From positions 248,001-312,000 of the forward strand of contig NBAY01000022.1 of the NCBI GenBank assembly GCA_002794775.1: DNA of 64,000 nucleotides, written 5' to 3'. A program made the position numbers and the translations under genes. Below, one piece after another: positions 48,339-58,927 of this stretch. The notes under the pieces were generated by a model. The model was not told the origin of the DNA and ran no database searches. It was given only the letters and a program-made list of their open reading frames with translations. Within the stretch, counting starts at the first letter, position 1. Every line of letters begins with the position of its first letter. Source of the DNA: Porodaedalea pini (lineage: Eukaryota > Basidiomycota > Agaricomycetes > Hymenochaetales > Hymenochaetaceae).

Positions 48339-50312
48339 TATATGAGATCTGAAGCTATCTTGCATAGAGGATTTCTTGGTTCCATTTTTCTGTTTACTTA
48401 ATTTAATACGCATTGGATTTATGTAGAGCCTTTATGCTCATCAGTCTCTATGTTTGTTAGGACTCTATAACGTATTTGTGATGCCTATACCCACAACTTT
48501 CCTAATAACTTATACGTTTGCAACTGTCATTGCATCGCGGACTTGGGAAAATATCAACGACTGTACGCTGCTCTCGAAAGCGAAATGGAAGTGTCTGCAG
48601 CTTTCAATAATTTCACACCGTTAGTACAATACCCACAATATCAAGGTATTTGTTAGCAGAATAGACCAGGTCAGATAGAGATATCGGACGTAATTTTCAA
48701 GGGTCTTAAGCTCAACTGACCTTCAGTTCTGGAGTGAGCTTCATCGCCTGGAACAATTGTCTTTGAAGCCACTAAGTTCGGCGGATCATTCACGTCATGG
48801 CTCGAATCGGAAGCTACCTCAAACCTGGCTTTCATCTGTCCGACGTAACACTAGACTTCTCTTCGTGTAATCACTTCAGCGTCCTGGACGAACATGCCAT
48901 AGTAACACCGTCCAATGTCAATCACGTGTCTCACATCCTGTGTCCGTGCCCCAGACATGTCATCCAGACGAGTTACCGAGATTTATTTGTCCAGCGATGC
49001 AAGAGCCTCGACTCTGCTGCCGAGCTTCGACGTGTTCGAGTGACTAGGACACAGCGCCTAGCCTCTGAAGCACACGACGCTGCCGCACTGAACTCAGACT
49101 CTGCCAAATTAAAGCGTTAATTCAACATGTGACTTCGCGGTAGCGAGCTAACATGAACGCACTGGCACTCTCGTATTGAGATCGTGACGCCAGCCGCCTA
49201 CCCCAAACGCCGCCATTGACATGAGCTCTTCCCGTCGGCCGAGCGTCACATATGAACTGGGGAGCCTTCGGTCGCGAGCCTGAATTGCACGCCCGTAAAG
49301 GATCCTTCTGGGGTAGTTAATAAAACCTGGTGACAGCGAGATGACGCAGAGCTTGGCGTAGAATGCCCGAGTCGTGGAGGCAGAGACGGAGAGGGCCAGC
49401 TCGCGTTGAGGGCTGTACCTCGTTGTTCAGGTGGCAGGGGACTAGAATAGAAGAGGCCCAAGTTGTATCACGATAAAGTTCATGGGGCTCCCACGGGGAA
49501 AAAAGCCAAAAGTCGATCAGAGGAGGATCCGAATCTTCTAGCTTGAAGAACAGCAGCATAGCAAATCGGTCACCTCCCCGACAAAGAGGGGTCCGGCGCC
49601 AAATCAAGATTGAATGAAGAATTCAGGGTGCTTGTTGGCTAGGCGCAGAATCTAGCAGCACGGAGGTTCAGTGGAAGAGTTGATGTGAATTCAAAGCTCG
49701 CGTTGATGAGGTATTGAATTGACCACGGGATCAAGGCCGAAGCGACTCGGATGCTAGGAAGCTTGCGTGGTGAATCACCCCATGAGTAACACCCACGTGG
49801 AAAGCAACAGTGTACCGCCAATGAACTGGATCGTTCACAGGAGTGTGAGTTGAACGATTTGGAGTCGTGTGCCGCTCAATTCGAGGCTGTAGATTTTCCT
49901 CCGTTTGCGCCGTATTTTTCCTGTAAATAAGACACACTAACACTTCTGCGATGCAATAGCATCCCCTGCATACGTTTTCACCTCTTAGCCATACGGTGAG
50001 TCAGAGTTAGCTTCCAGAAGCTTGTAAGCTTCGCGAGAAACACGAAAAGATCGGCGATGTCGTGAAAGAAGTAAACAGAGTTAAACTCTTCATGGAACAT
50101 CTCCTTAGTATCAGTCTGACAAGTATCGATCCGTGATGGGCTAATAGATGAGAGGTGATAAACTGGACTGCCGTAGCAATGCCTGTTATTAACAGACAAC
50201 TCGATTCAAAATACGTTATAAACTGTCCGCTAAATGGGGTGCAATATTTCAGACAGGATGCGAAGTGAAAAGATCTATATCAATTCACCTTCGGAGCCAA
50301 TCAAAGATGGGG
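48339..50312. other. 2-kb region with no supported gene
   Basis: Contains short ORFs on both strands (for example 48797-49120 plus and 49317-49607 minus) with no family resemblance and no consistent splicing. No repeat family of this window is present. It separates two convergent gene ends and could hold long 3' flanks or decayed sequence. Confidence 0.4.
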
Positions 50313-52361
50313 TCATGTCCAATCGTCTAGGCCTCGTCTGCGGAGAGGAAGGGGAAGCCACGGTCTTCGGTTCGGACTGCGCTGCCCATTAGTGCTGGAA
50401 GATAATCCAACCTTTCGGATTTTGGCGAGTCTGTCGAAGAGGGAGGAAGTTCAGACATGTGGCTAGCATTCGAGGGGAGGCAGGCAGGCAGCAAGGGAAA
50501 TACCGTACCTACGCAAGCCCAGCCACGCTATCAACAGCGAGGCAGATGTCGCCAATGCAGACATTCCGATGAACGCCCATTGGCTTTCTTCCAGATGGCT
50601 TTGCAGCTAAATATGCTCATTCTTCAGAAAGACTACCAGCCCTATCGCTTCTTGATACGCACATTCATCCCGAACAGTCCTGCGATGAGGGCACCAGTTC
50701 CTATACCTAGTGTACCGATGGAGACCTGAATCACAAATCAGTGAATAGTCTATAACACACTAGTGTTCGGGAAAAAAAAAACTAACTTTAAGGTCCAGTG
50801 CTAGCAATGCGTTACGATTAGAATCGAGAATGAGTTCTACAATTTCTTGAGTGGATTGTACGTTAGACTAGCCAATAAAAGCATCAATGCATGCCTAACG
50901 CAGAACTCGCAAGGTAGACTCACTGAGATAGTATCAGCTTCATTAACGATTTCCTCGACCTGCTTAGAGAATGACTCCAGCAGTACTTCGAGCTCCTCGT
51001 GGTCCCTAGCGCTTCGCGGGTGCCCAAGTTTTTTGTCAGTAAGATACATGGCCGCCAAATCCTCATCTAAGCAGATGGTCATGAAAACGTATATAAATCA
51101 CCGAAGACGGCCATTACCTTGTTCTAAGACCTCTTCTAATGCTTCTTCGACCTAGAGCGGTGTAAGACATAGGATGGATAGCATTGGTCATAAGAGTGAA
51201 GGCTTACTAATTTGGCTCGATTCTGGAAAGCACTGAGCCGCCGAGAATAATGCAGTAACCTTTTGAACTTGTCACGATCGATATCGTCCTCCAGTTCGGC
51301 TAGCAGTCCACCAATAAGATTGCGCGTAAAGACCATCTCGGCTTCCAAGGCGCTCAGAACAGAAAGCAAGATTGATTCCAGAGCACTAATGAACATATAT
51401 CAGAGGAGACATATCACATAGGAAGATTAATACATACCGAAACTCGTAAGGTAGCCCGTTCCCTTTCGTTTTTAAGTTATGCTTGAGTTCAAATACACTC
51501 AGCAGTAGAACAGACGATCACTTTGTTACCCGGGACGCACCTCCAGATGATACAAAAAAATTGAGTGGAGACGAGAGTCAGCGGACCCATAACTGTCGAA
51601 CAGTAGAACAGTGTCTGCTTTCACAAGGGCGCGGATATGAAGTATATTAACCTAGCATGGGTCCAGAGTCGGAAACACTTCTATTACAACATCGACCAAG
51701 CTCACCAAGATCGCTTCTTTACGTGCAAGAATCGTTGGCACAAGATTGGGTATTCTAGAATCAATCTTACGAAGATCGCGAGGCTATATATAGAGTGAAT
51801 GGGTGCTTCAACTCGACCTCGTTGAACGACTATGACTTACGTTGAGTTTGTGTTCCAAACACAAATCCTGACGCTTGAATTGGCCAGAGATCGTTTTGAC
51901 ATCGCCTTCAGCGGTTATTTTAGGGTGACATATAAAGTTTTGTCTCCTAAATATCCGACGTACCTTCAGCATTGAGTATTGTACCTGCGGAGGGAGGTCA
52001 GATGAAGTAAAATGCGAGAAATGACTGTATACGTACAACGAAGCAAGAGGTCCGAAGGCTGCCTGCCTTTCATGACCTTCTCCAGAATCGCTGACCGCGC
52101 CGCCTCATCCTGCCCATCGGACACCGCCGAGAAAGGCTCAGAGACCCGACCAGAGCGAAAAAGCCTACCGAGCCACGACATCTCCCGCGAATGTATACGC
52201 ATACCATGATTGAAGCTGCTTCCGGGTTGTATCGCATTGGCAGGACCTGCATGACGTGACCTCTCAAGAGGTCGAGATATGTTTTTTGCGATGCTCAGCG
52301 ACCGACGTGAAAGGAGCGATGTTAACTGGCGCTGCGGTCGAGCATAGCGGACGAGGTTCAT
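50313..52361 (-). CDS. MRS2: Mitochondrial inner-membrane magnesium transporter Mrs2/Lpe10 (CorA family)
   Basis: Pentameric Mg2+ channel of the mitochondrial inner membrane. ATG 52361 gives a presequence-like start MNLVRYARPQRQLTSLLSRR; an in-frame ATG at 52400 is the alternative. After introns come DVKTISGQFKRQDLCLEHKL, PRDLRKIDSRIPNLVPTILA, TGYLPYEFRALESILLSVLS, DIDRDKFKRLLHYSRRLSAF and DEDLAAMYLTDKKLGHPRSA. The first membrane helix contains IGTGALIAGLFGMN, with the invariant Gly-Met-Asn at about 50667-50675. An intron directly after GMN leads to HLEESQWAFIGMSALATSAS and the second helix, then RLAKIRKVG and a basic tail ending GLDDWT at 50313-50315. Topology and GMN make the call firm; Mrs2 versus Lpe10 is not decided. 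Confidence 0.9.
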
Positions 52362-53384
52362 TACATGGCTCTCCTGTCTTGAAAAGCAGACTTTTTGCAT
52401 CCGCTCTCAGCAATCTGGCGAAAGCATGTTAGCTTAACATCGTCATCTAGACTTGATACTTATTGCGCACGGCTCGAGCTTGTCAAGACCTCGTTACTTG
52501 ACACCCTTGGTGGTCACGATTTTGAAGGTGTACACTCGAGCCATCGGCCGGAGAGTGGATCCACATATGACAGGTCATTCTCACGATCACTAACCTCCAG
52601 ATCTCGTTCATCTCCGAATACCGGATACGTGCAAGTTCCCCTCACTCAACGTAAATTCACTGATCGAGCATTCCTCTCTAGGGAAACCTACTGCTGCACG
52701 TCTTGCTTGAGAGCAGCTCTCTTAGTTCTGGATATTTCTTACCGCTCAATTAAATAAATATGATTCTGTTTCATTGGGCTCTAAATTCTCTCCTGCCTAC
52801 TGTCGGCGTTATTCGCAGCTCTCGGAACCTTACCTGTCTCACACCCAACCGGTCAAACCTGCCATGTGATCTCGTGCTCCTGTCCGAGACTGCGATTAAA
52901 TTCCAGGTTGGGGACGTACATCCCGGCGCACGCGACATACTCGCAAAGAATCAGATCAGATTAGGATGCGTCTTCGCCTTCGACGCTGGAACCCATGGCA
53001 TGAGCTATAAGAACCCAGATTCACCTCCTTCTCTGAATATGATGTATGGCGCCTAAGGAGACGCAGGTCTGTGACACCTAGTAGGGACCCCCGCATTTTT
53101 CATACATACAGTGAACGACCCCGCCGGTCCCTCAGAACATCACAATTTCTTCACCCCTACAGACGTCTTCCACGCTCGGAACAGCCCATACGCATTTGCA
53201 CCCCCAATAGCCCGCTGGTTGCTCCGCCTAGCCTGATGCTCAAGTGACTCACTTGTGTCGGCGTTCTGGACCCAAAGCGCTCATGTACTGTCGTTCATCA
53301 TCTTCTAACTGGCTTCTCGTTCATCCTCAGAGGTCTATAAAACCTGCATGTCTTGTTTCTGCTTGCCCCACTCTTCTGCCCGAC
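52362..53384. other. 1-kb region without supported gene
   Basis: Holds the 5' flank of MRS2 and of the next gene. Two plus-strand ORFs (52395-52757 and 52760-53056) and a short protein-like trace near 53115-53226 (HHNFFTPTDVFHARN) do not match families I know and are broken by stops. Possibly decayed coding sequence. Confidence 0.35.
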
Positions 53385-54202
53385 ATGGCAGAGACCCCTC
53401 GCCTCCTGCAAGCTGCGACAGTGCTCTCGCAAGCGCTCACTGCTGCCAGCATACCCCATGCATTCCATGGCTCGCTGCTGATCGCTTTGCTGTCGAATAA
53501 CGCTCAATGCAACGTTCGTGATTTTACACTGAATATTCTCCCTATGTCCGCTTATTATTCTCAATTTCCAGGAGGTCTTATGTATTGTGGAAGGAGGTGC
53601 AGTGCATCCCTTTGGTCGCGTACGCCAGGCCATCGACGGCCATCCGTCGATGACAGTGACCAACTCACCGTGGACGAATCGGTGAAAAACATTATTTGTG
53701 TTTTATCAAAAAAAGGCGCTTATTTCTGAATTTAAATAGGTTATTTGTAACTTATAACGAGCCAATTCCGCCAGTCACAGTACGCTTGATTTTCTTTTTC
53801 TATAATACCTATCGGCTCAATACATCTGTCGTCCCTCCGGAATTCAAGATTGAAATCCTCCCTGCCGGAGAGGAAGGGCCCCGTCGACTCGATGAAAACA
53901 CCACTACTCGTATTCGTGCTTTGCCGTTCCTCACCGTCTCCGAGTTCCTTCGTGCCAAAATCAATGCGTGGGCTCTGTACGTCCGATTTTATCTTATAAA
54001 TCTACGAGATCAGATCCGAATACTCGCGCCATACAGCCGAGGGCTCGACACAGATGTGCAGGACATCATCTGGGTGCTGGCTCACTACTGGCAAAGCGTC
54101 GATATCAACAGGATCCCGGAGCAGGACATGGAACGCTTTGTGATTCAGTATCCGAGCGCTGCGCCTGCATGGGCTGCGATCAAGGACAGGTTCAGCTCTT
54201 GA
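53385..54202 (+). CDS. Basidiomycete protein of unknown function, possible nucleotidyltransferase-like fold
   Basis: From ATG 53385: LLQAATVLSQALTAASIPHA then FHGSLLIALLSN, an opening that resembles a nucleotidyltransferase-like core. Splicing 53514-53571 gives EVLCIVEGGAVHPFGRVRQA, then SMTVTNSPWTNRLFVTYNEP. An intron at about 53780-53848 gives IEILPAGEEGPRRLDE and LPFLTVSEFLRAKINAWAL. Another at about 53975-54040 joins RGLDTDVQDIIWVLAHYW, DINRIPEQDMERFVIQYPSA and the end IKDRFSS at 54200-54202. All joins keep frame, so the gene looks intact. Similar proteins of unknown role are common in agaricomycetes (recollection, not searched). The fold idea rests on pattern only. Confidence 0.65.
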
Positions 54203-55343
54203 GGACTTCTGGCTTTCAGGACAATTGTTAATTCGGAGGAATATTATTTCGTCTCTTTTCTTCCGCATTTGTCTCGATCAATTCACCAGTTGCATCTATT
54301 TGGAACGGACTCATGCATTCGAGACAATTGTAACCTCATTAGCTGTCTCCACACTGTACTCCGTGATGTTGTATTATTCACAGAGAGAAATTTCGGCGAA
54401 AGATCTCTCCTTTCTCTGTTCAGTACTATAATTATTTTAAAAATCAAACCATGTACTTGGCTCCACGGATTTCCGAGCTTATTCTTCTCATCGCACGTCT
54501 TCCTCGGCACGACAATGAAAATCCGCGGACAAAATCGAGTAAAGGTAACAATAGTACAGCATTATTCTATGCTATGGGCAAAAGTCTTCGTAAACAGGTC
54601 GAAGTCGGAAGTAAGTAAGGTTGATATTGGAAGGCCTGCACTTGTCTACCATAGCACACAGAGCGAAGCAGGCGGTCAAGAGTCTGTCTCGCTCTAGAGT
54701 TAATGCCAAGCCTCGATGCCTATGCCTAGTGACAGTCTTTGCCTGAGAGGTTTCCGACTCAACTGACTCACGGGTTGTCTCGGAGTTTCATGTCCGATAC
54801 TAAAGGAATGTGTGACCTCGACGGTACCTAGCCGCCTCGTCCACGAGACTCTCTCAAACAAGCATTTTGCTTGCTCTTACCTTATAAGATGAATTGCAAA
54901 TAGACATGCTATACAGTTGCTGACCCTCGTGCATGTCTGCTGCCCTGCAAACTCCGTAGACATTAAGAGCCTTATGGGAAGAAGGATCCTCTGTACTTCA
55001 ACGGTGAGAACGACTCGGTGTGACCAGCTGGAGGAAGCTTGTATGTTCTCAGATGGTCAGGCGATTTTTGTAAGTCGAAGACAATACAGGAATAGTTCCG
55101 AACTTCTGCGCGCGAACCTTTACTTAGACACTTCAAGTTTAAGCGCCACTGCAAATGATCGGCGAATGCGCACGCGTCAAGCACGTGTTTGATCACGTGG
55201 AAAACACGTCATGAACTCCGCCAGCTCACTTTATTTCTATCTGTGCCTCCAGTGTCCAACTCTTACCTTCAGCTTGTACATCCCTATTGTTCATTCTCGT
55301 GTTCTACATACCGAAAACTTCTCAAGAAACGATCGGATCCTCC
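54203..55343. other. 1.1-kb region without supported gene
   Basis: Small ORFs near 54269-54697 and 54917-55196 have no family resemblance. The last 150 bp are pyrimidine-rich and probably form the DER1 promoter and leader. Confidence 0.4.
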
Positions 55344-56361
55344 ATGGACGAAATACGCAAGATCCCGCCAGTGACACGTTTTCTGTGTGCGGCCACGCTC
55401 GGCATCACCCTACCCGTCAACCTCCAGCTTCTTTCGGCATACAGCATCGTCTTCTTGAAAGAGTTGGTGACGCAGAAGTTTGAGGTTTTTACTTTCAACT
55501 GTCGCTGAAGACGCAGGCACTAATAATTTGAATACTTCAAAATCCAGATCTGGAGGCCATTCACTTCTATGTTCTTTGGGGGTGAGTGCCATTGCCATCC
55601 ATTATATGCATCCCTGACTATTGTCTGACATTATCTTATCCACTCTACAGGCTCTGGGATAAGCTTCTTGTTTGACTTCATAATGCTCTAGTAAGAATTC
55701 TGCATTTCAACATCTGATCCTGCACTGAGCATAAGCTGACTGCTGAACTAAAGTCGTAATGCGAACTCGTTAGAATCAATGCATTACACAGGACGGTCGG
55801 CGGACTTTGCCTGGCAGCTTTTCCTCAATTCACTCGGCCTTCTGGTACGCAGTCTTTCTCGTACTTACGATTTACACGTACTGCAATTTACTTAATTCAT
55901 TGTCTCAGGCACTCAACATTCCCCTCCAATCAGTCGTGCATTTCCGCCCCCTACTGCTCTCCCTCATCACCCTCTCCTCACGCCTCAGTCCGGACGCACT
56001 AACATCCATCTTCGGATTAATCACGCTCTCGCACGCGTACCTCCCCTACGCGCTCGTTGCCATGGACCTCTTCATGAGCGGGCCCTCAGCAGCGGCGAAG
56101 GCATTGACTGGGGTGATCTCTGGTTATGCATGGTGGTATCTCGTGCATAACACTGACGCTGGTCGGCCTGGCGCGGAGTTTGCTCGCGCGCCGGCATGGT
56201 TGATAGATTTCATGGATCAACGAGGGGAAGGAGTCGTCCCTGGCGTCGGGAGGGTGCTGAATGCGGGTGGGACGCGTGCGGCTGCAGCTGGTCGTGCGGC
56301 GGCTCGGACAGCGACGAGTGGGTATAATTGGGGCTCTGGCCAGCGGCTCGGAGGCAGTTAG
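55344..56361 (+). CDS. Derlin (Der1-like ERAD membrane protein)
   Basis: Rhomboid-like pseudoprotease that helps retrotranslocate misfolded proteins from the ER. ATG 55344 gives MDEIRKIPPVTRFLCAATLG. Splicing at about 55483-55545 and 55582-55650 gives KFEIWRPFTSMFFGG, with the Trp-Arg motif of derlins, then SGISFLFDFIMLYRNANSLE and, in the exon from about 55793, SADFAWQLFLNSLGLL. Further hydrophobic segments are IPLQSVVHFRPLLLSLITLS and FGLITLSHAYLPYALVAMDL. The C-terminal part WWYLVHNTDAGRPGAEFARA precedes an Ala/Arg-rich tail, ending NWGSGQRLGGS. No catalytic Ser/His pair of active rhomboids is expected. Length of about 250 residues fits. Confidence 0.9.
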
Positions 56362-57024
56362 TCGCTGAGCCTGAGAAGTAAGGAAATTGGTGTGCTCCAT
56401 TTAAATGCCTTGTTTTTTTTTTCCTTCCGATGATCCTTGTAGATTATTTGTGCTGTGAGCTTTATTCACAAATTGCAGCCGTTAACAGAGGCAATGACCC
56501 ATCTCGTGTGAGAGAAAGAAGGTTTGTTGCGGCATGAGTGTCCAATTCACCCAAAGTCTGTTCTTGCTCACCTATGAAGGGAGAATCGTAGAGATTTGCA
56601 TGAAGGCTTGTATCGTAAGGATATATAAGCATGAATGTCTTCAGACTGCACCTCTCATTCCAAGTTAGTTTTTGGAAAGGCTGTGAAATCTAATTGTCTG
56701 TGGGCTGTTGCCCGAGATATAAAAAGACATGTCACGTGATCGCGATGCGATGATCGACGAGACACTGCCAGCCCGAGTCCCAGACCGCCAGTGGTTTCAG
56801 ACCGGAACTGCTCATTCCTTGTTTCGCGGCTCAGACTACTGCTGCTTATTGTGACTCGGTTATGTCTCTGAACATCTACTACGCAACTATGCAATCCGTC
56901 GAGCAGTATAAATGTGATGACATGACTTCAGTTGTACGCCTCTAAACTCCTTCAATCACCCTCAAGTACAACTTACTCGCAAGCATTCATCATCTTGAAA
57001 TTATCTAGACCTTTATACGCCGAC
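56362..57024. other. Intergenic region DER1 to next gene, with TATA box
   Basis: About 660 bp. Contains CAGTATAAATGTG (TATAAA at 56907-56912), about 115 bp before the next ATG, in a fungal-promoter-like setting. No gene seen. Confidence 0.4.
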
Positions 57025-58023
57025 ATGACTGTCACCCTTATCGTCTCTGGCGAAGGTGCCTCCGCGCCTGTACGCCACGTCTGGCTCAACCTCGCAGCGC
57101 ATATGATATCGTTATGGGGTCTGCTCCTTGTGCGTATCTGGTCCCACACAACCTACTTTTCATTTTCTGCTTTGTCTAAAGCTTTTTCCGATTTATAGAG
57201 CATCGTCCTTCCCATCATAAAGCGGCAAGCCGGTCCACCGCTCACCGTCCAAACTGTCGCCTCGCGTTACCGCCTCCTCACGCCAGAACCGCACAGGATC
57301 CATCGCAGCTTGAGCGCGAAGGAATTCGGAGAGTTCGGTGTCACTCTGCCAAGGACGCGGATGCAGCCCCGTCAGCCGGTGCGGTCGCGCAACCCCTGCC
57401 CCGTAGGGCATGGATCTCCTACCGCCGGCCTCACCTTCTACGAGTTTGCCGCGCTTTCCGCGAATCGCAGCTATAGCATGTCCGCCAGCAACGTCGACAG
57501 TTCAAGCTGCCCTTCGCACCAACACGCGAAGTCGACATCAACTAGACCGAGGTCGGCCTCTTGCCCCGAATGCCGCTCGGGTACGAGCGGTTCGCGATCA
57601 CACACTTCTTGCAAGTGGTCGCCGCTCCGTACACGTAGATGCACGACCTTAGCTGCCGTTGCCGTCACGGGAGCCACAGCGCCTGCGCGCCCGCTTCTGG
57701 AACGCGCTCGCACGGTGATTCAGCGGCCATTCTTCACTGCCGAACCCGGTGATGACACCGTCCTGGTGCGTAGGACGGTTCTTCAGGTTGCGCGCAAACG
57801 GACGAAGAACGCCATCAACCGCTCCGCCTCCGTCGCGACTGCCGCATTCATGACGGCTTCGCAGATGGTCACGCCGATGCCCAAGGCAAATATGGATGCG
57901 GAGTGGCGCGAGAGCGAGGGAGTTCTCGACAGTGGTATTCCCCCTGCGGCCGACATGCACCGTCCGAGAATGGGCTCGAGGCGCTTCGCGACGCGTCCGA
58001 ACGTGCGGTTCTTGCGTTTCTAA
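57025..58023 (+). CDS. Hypothetical protein, N-terminal membrane segment and basic Ser/Arg/Thr-rich body
   Basis: ATG 57025 gives MTVTLIVSGEGASAPVRHVW, followed by a hydrophobic LAAHMISLWGLLL. Removing the intron at about 57130-57198 continues in phase into SIVLPIIKRQAGPPLTVQTV. The body is rich in Arg, Ser, Thr and Ala, with RYRLLTPEPHRIHRSLSAKE and FGEFGVTLPRTRMQPRQPVR near the start and HRPRMGSRRFATRPNVRFLR at the end (stop 58021-58023). I know no family. A TATA box lies upstream and the frame is open for almost 800 bases after the intron, so a real gene is likely but not certain. Confidence 0.5.
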
Positions 58024-58927
58024 GGTTGGTCATACCAACCGATCGTTCTCGCGCATTGGAATGAACACAAGCTTAAGTGCACTGGATATATGTTCGCTTC
58101 TCGTTATACCGTCTTGTCTCTCCAACGTTTCTTTCTAGAAGCGTATACCGTATGCTCGTGTACGCCTGAAATATGTGACGGGTCCCTTCACTGTATCGTC
58201 TTCCCACTTCATATTCACACAAGTCTTATTGTCTCGGGAGCTCGTTTCTTATCGTCTGCGCGAACTTCGTTTGCGATGCTCATCAAAACATCAACGTACT
58301 CTCATTGACAGAGCTCTTTATTTCGGACTCATCACAACTGAAAAATCAACCCGAGGAGCGGAAGGCGCAGGCTGACCTGCGCAGGAGTGGCTGACTCGGA
58401 GTCGGATGTGCTGCGAAACAAAAAGAAAGAATCAATCCCAGTCCGGACTGTTATCTTAAACCCCGTTCCATCCGAGACTGCTCTGCATTGACAAAATACT
58501 ACAATTGTCTAGAGCCCATCAAGCTCGCGACATTCGACTAGGTTAAGTATATTGGCCTGTCCGGTCTGTTCCCTGTATCCGGTGTTTCTCCTCGGTTGTC
58601 CTGAGTCCTGACCTTCCAGCACCCACTGCTCACGAGAGACATCAACCGCCAATCTTCACTCGCCCAAACACTCGACCTTGTACTAATAGTGACTACGTAC
58701 ATATAGGAATCGGAAAGAATACACGTTGGATATAGTGAAGAACTCGTAGAAGTCAGTACAGATTACATGACAGGTAGGCATTATACATGTAGGGAAGACA
58801 TAGATAGCGATATAACGATACAAGGTATAGTTTGTATGATAGAACAGACGTAAAATTCGTCAGAGAGCCGTAGTATCCAGGCTTTCATAAAGCAGTATAG
58901 CACTTCCGGGCCCGGCTGAGCAACAAG
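58024..58927. other. 0.9-kb convergent intergenic region
   Basis: Lies between the 3' ends of the hypothetical gene and the TOK channel. Short ORFs near 58090-58375 lack any family signal. Likely 3' untranslated sequence of both genes. Confidence 0.4.

Noticed and set aside
48797..49120. Possible 107-codon gene
   Set aside because: No family resemblance, no promoter or splice support, and ordinary composition.
52760..53226. Protein-like traces suggesting a broken gene
   Set aside because: Segments such as HHNFFTPTDVFHARN look coding but I could not match them to any family or join them, so no pseudogene is claimed.
54269..54697. Possible 142-codon gene downstream of the NTase-like gene
   Set aside because: No recognisable motif; looks like 3' flank and chance open frame.
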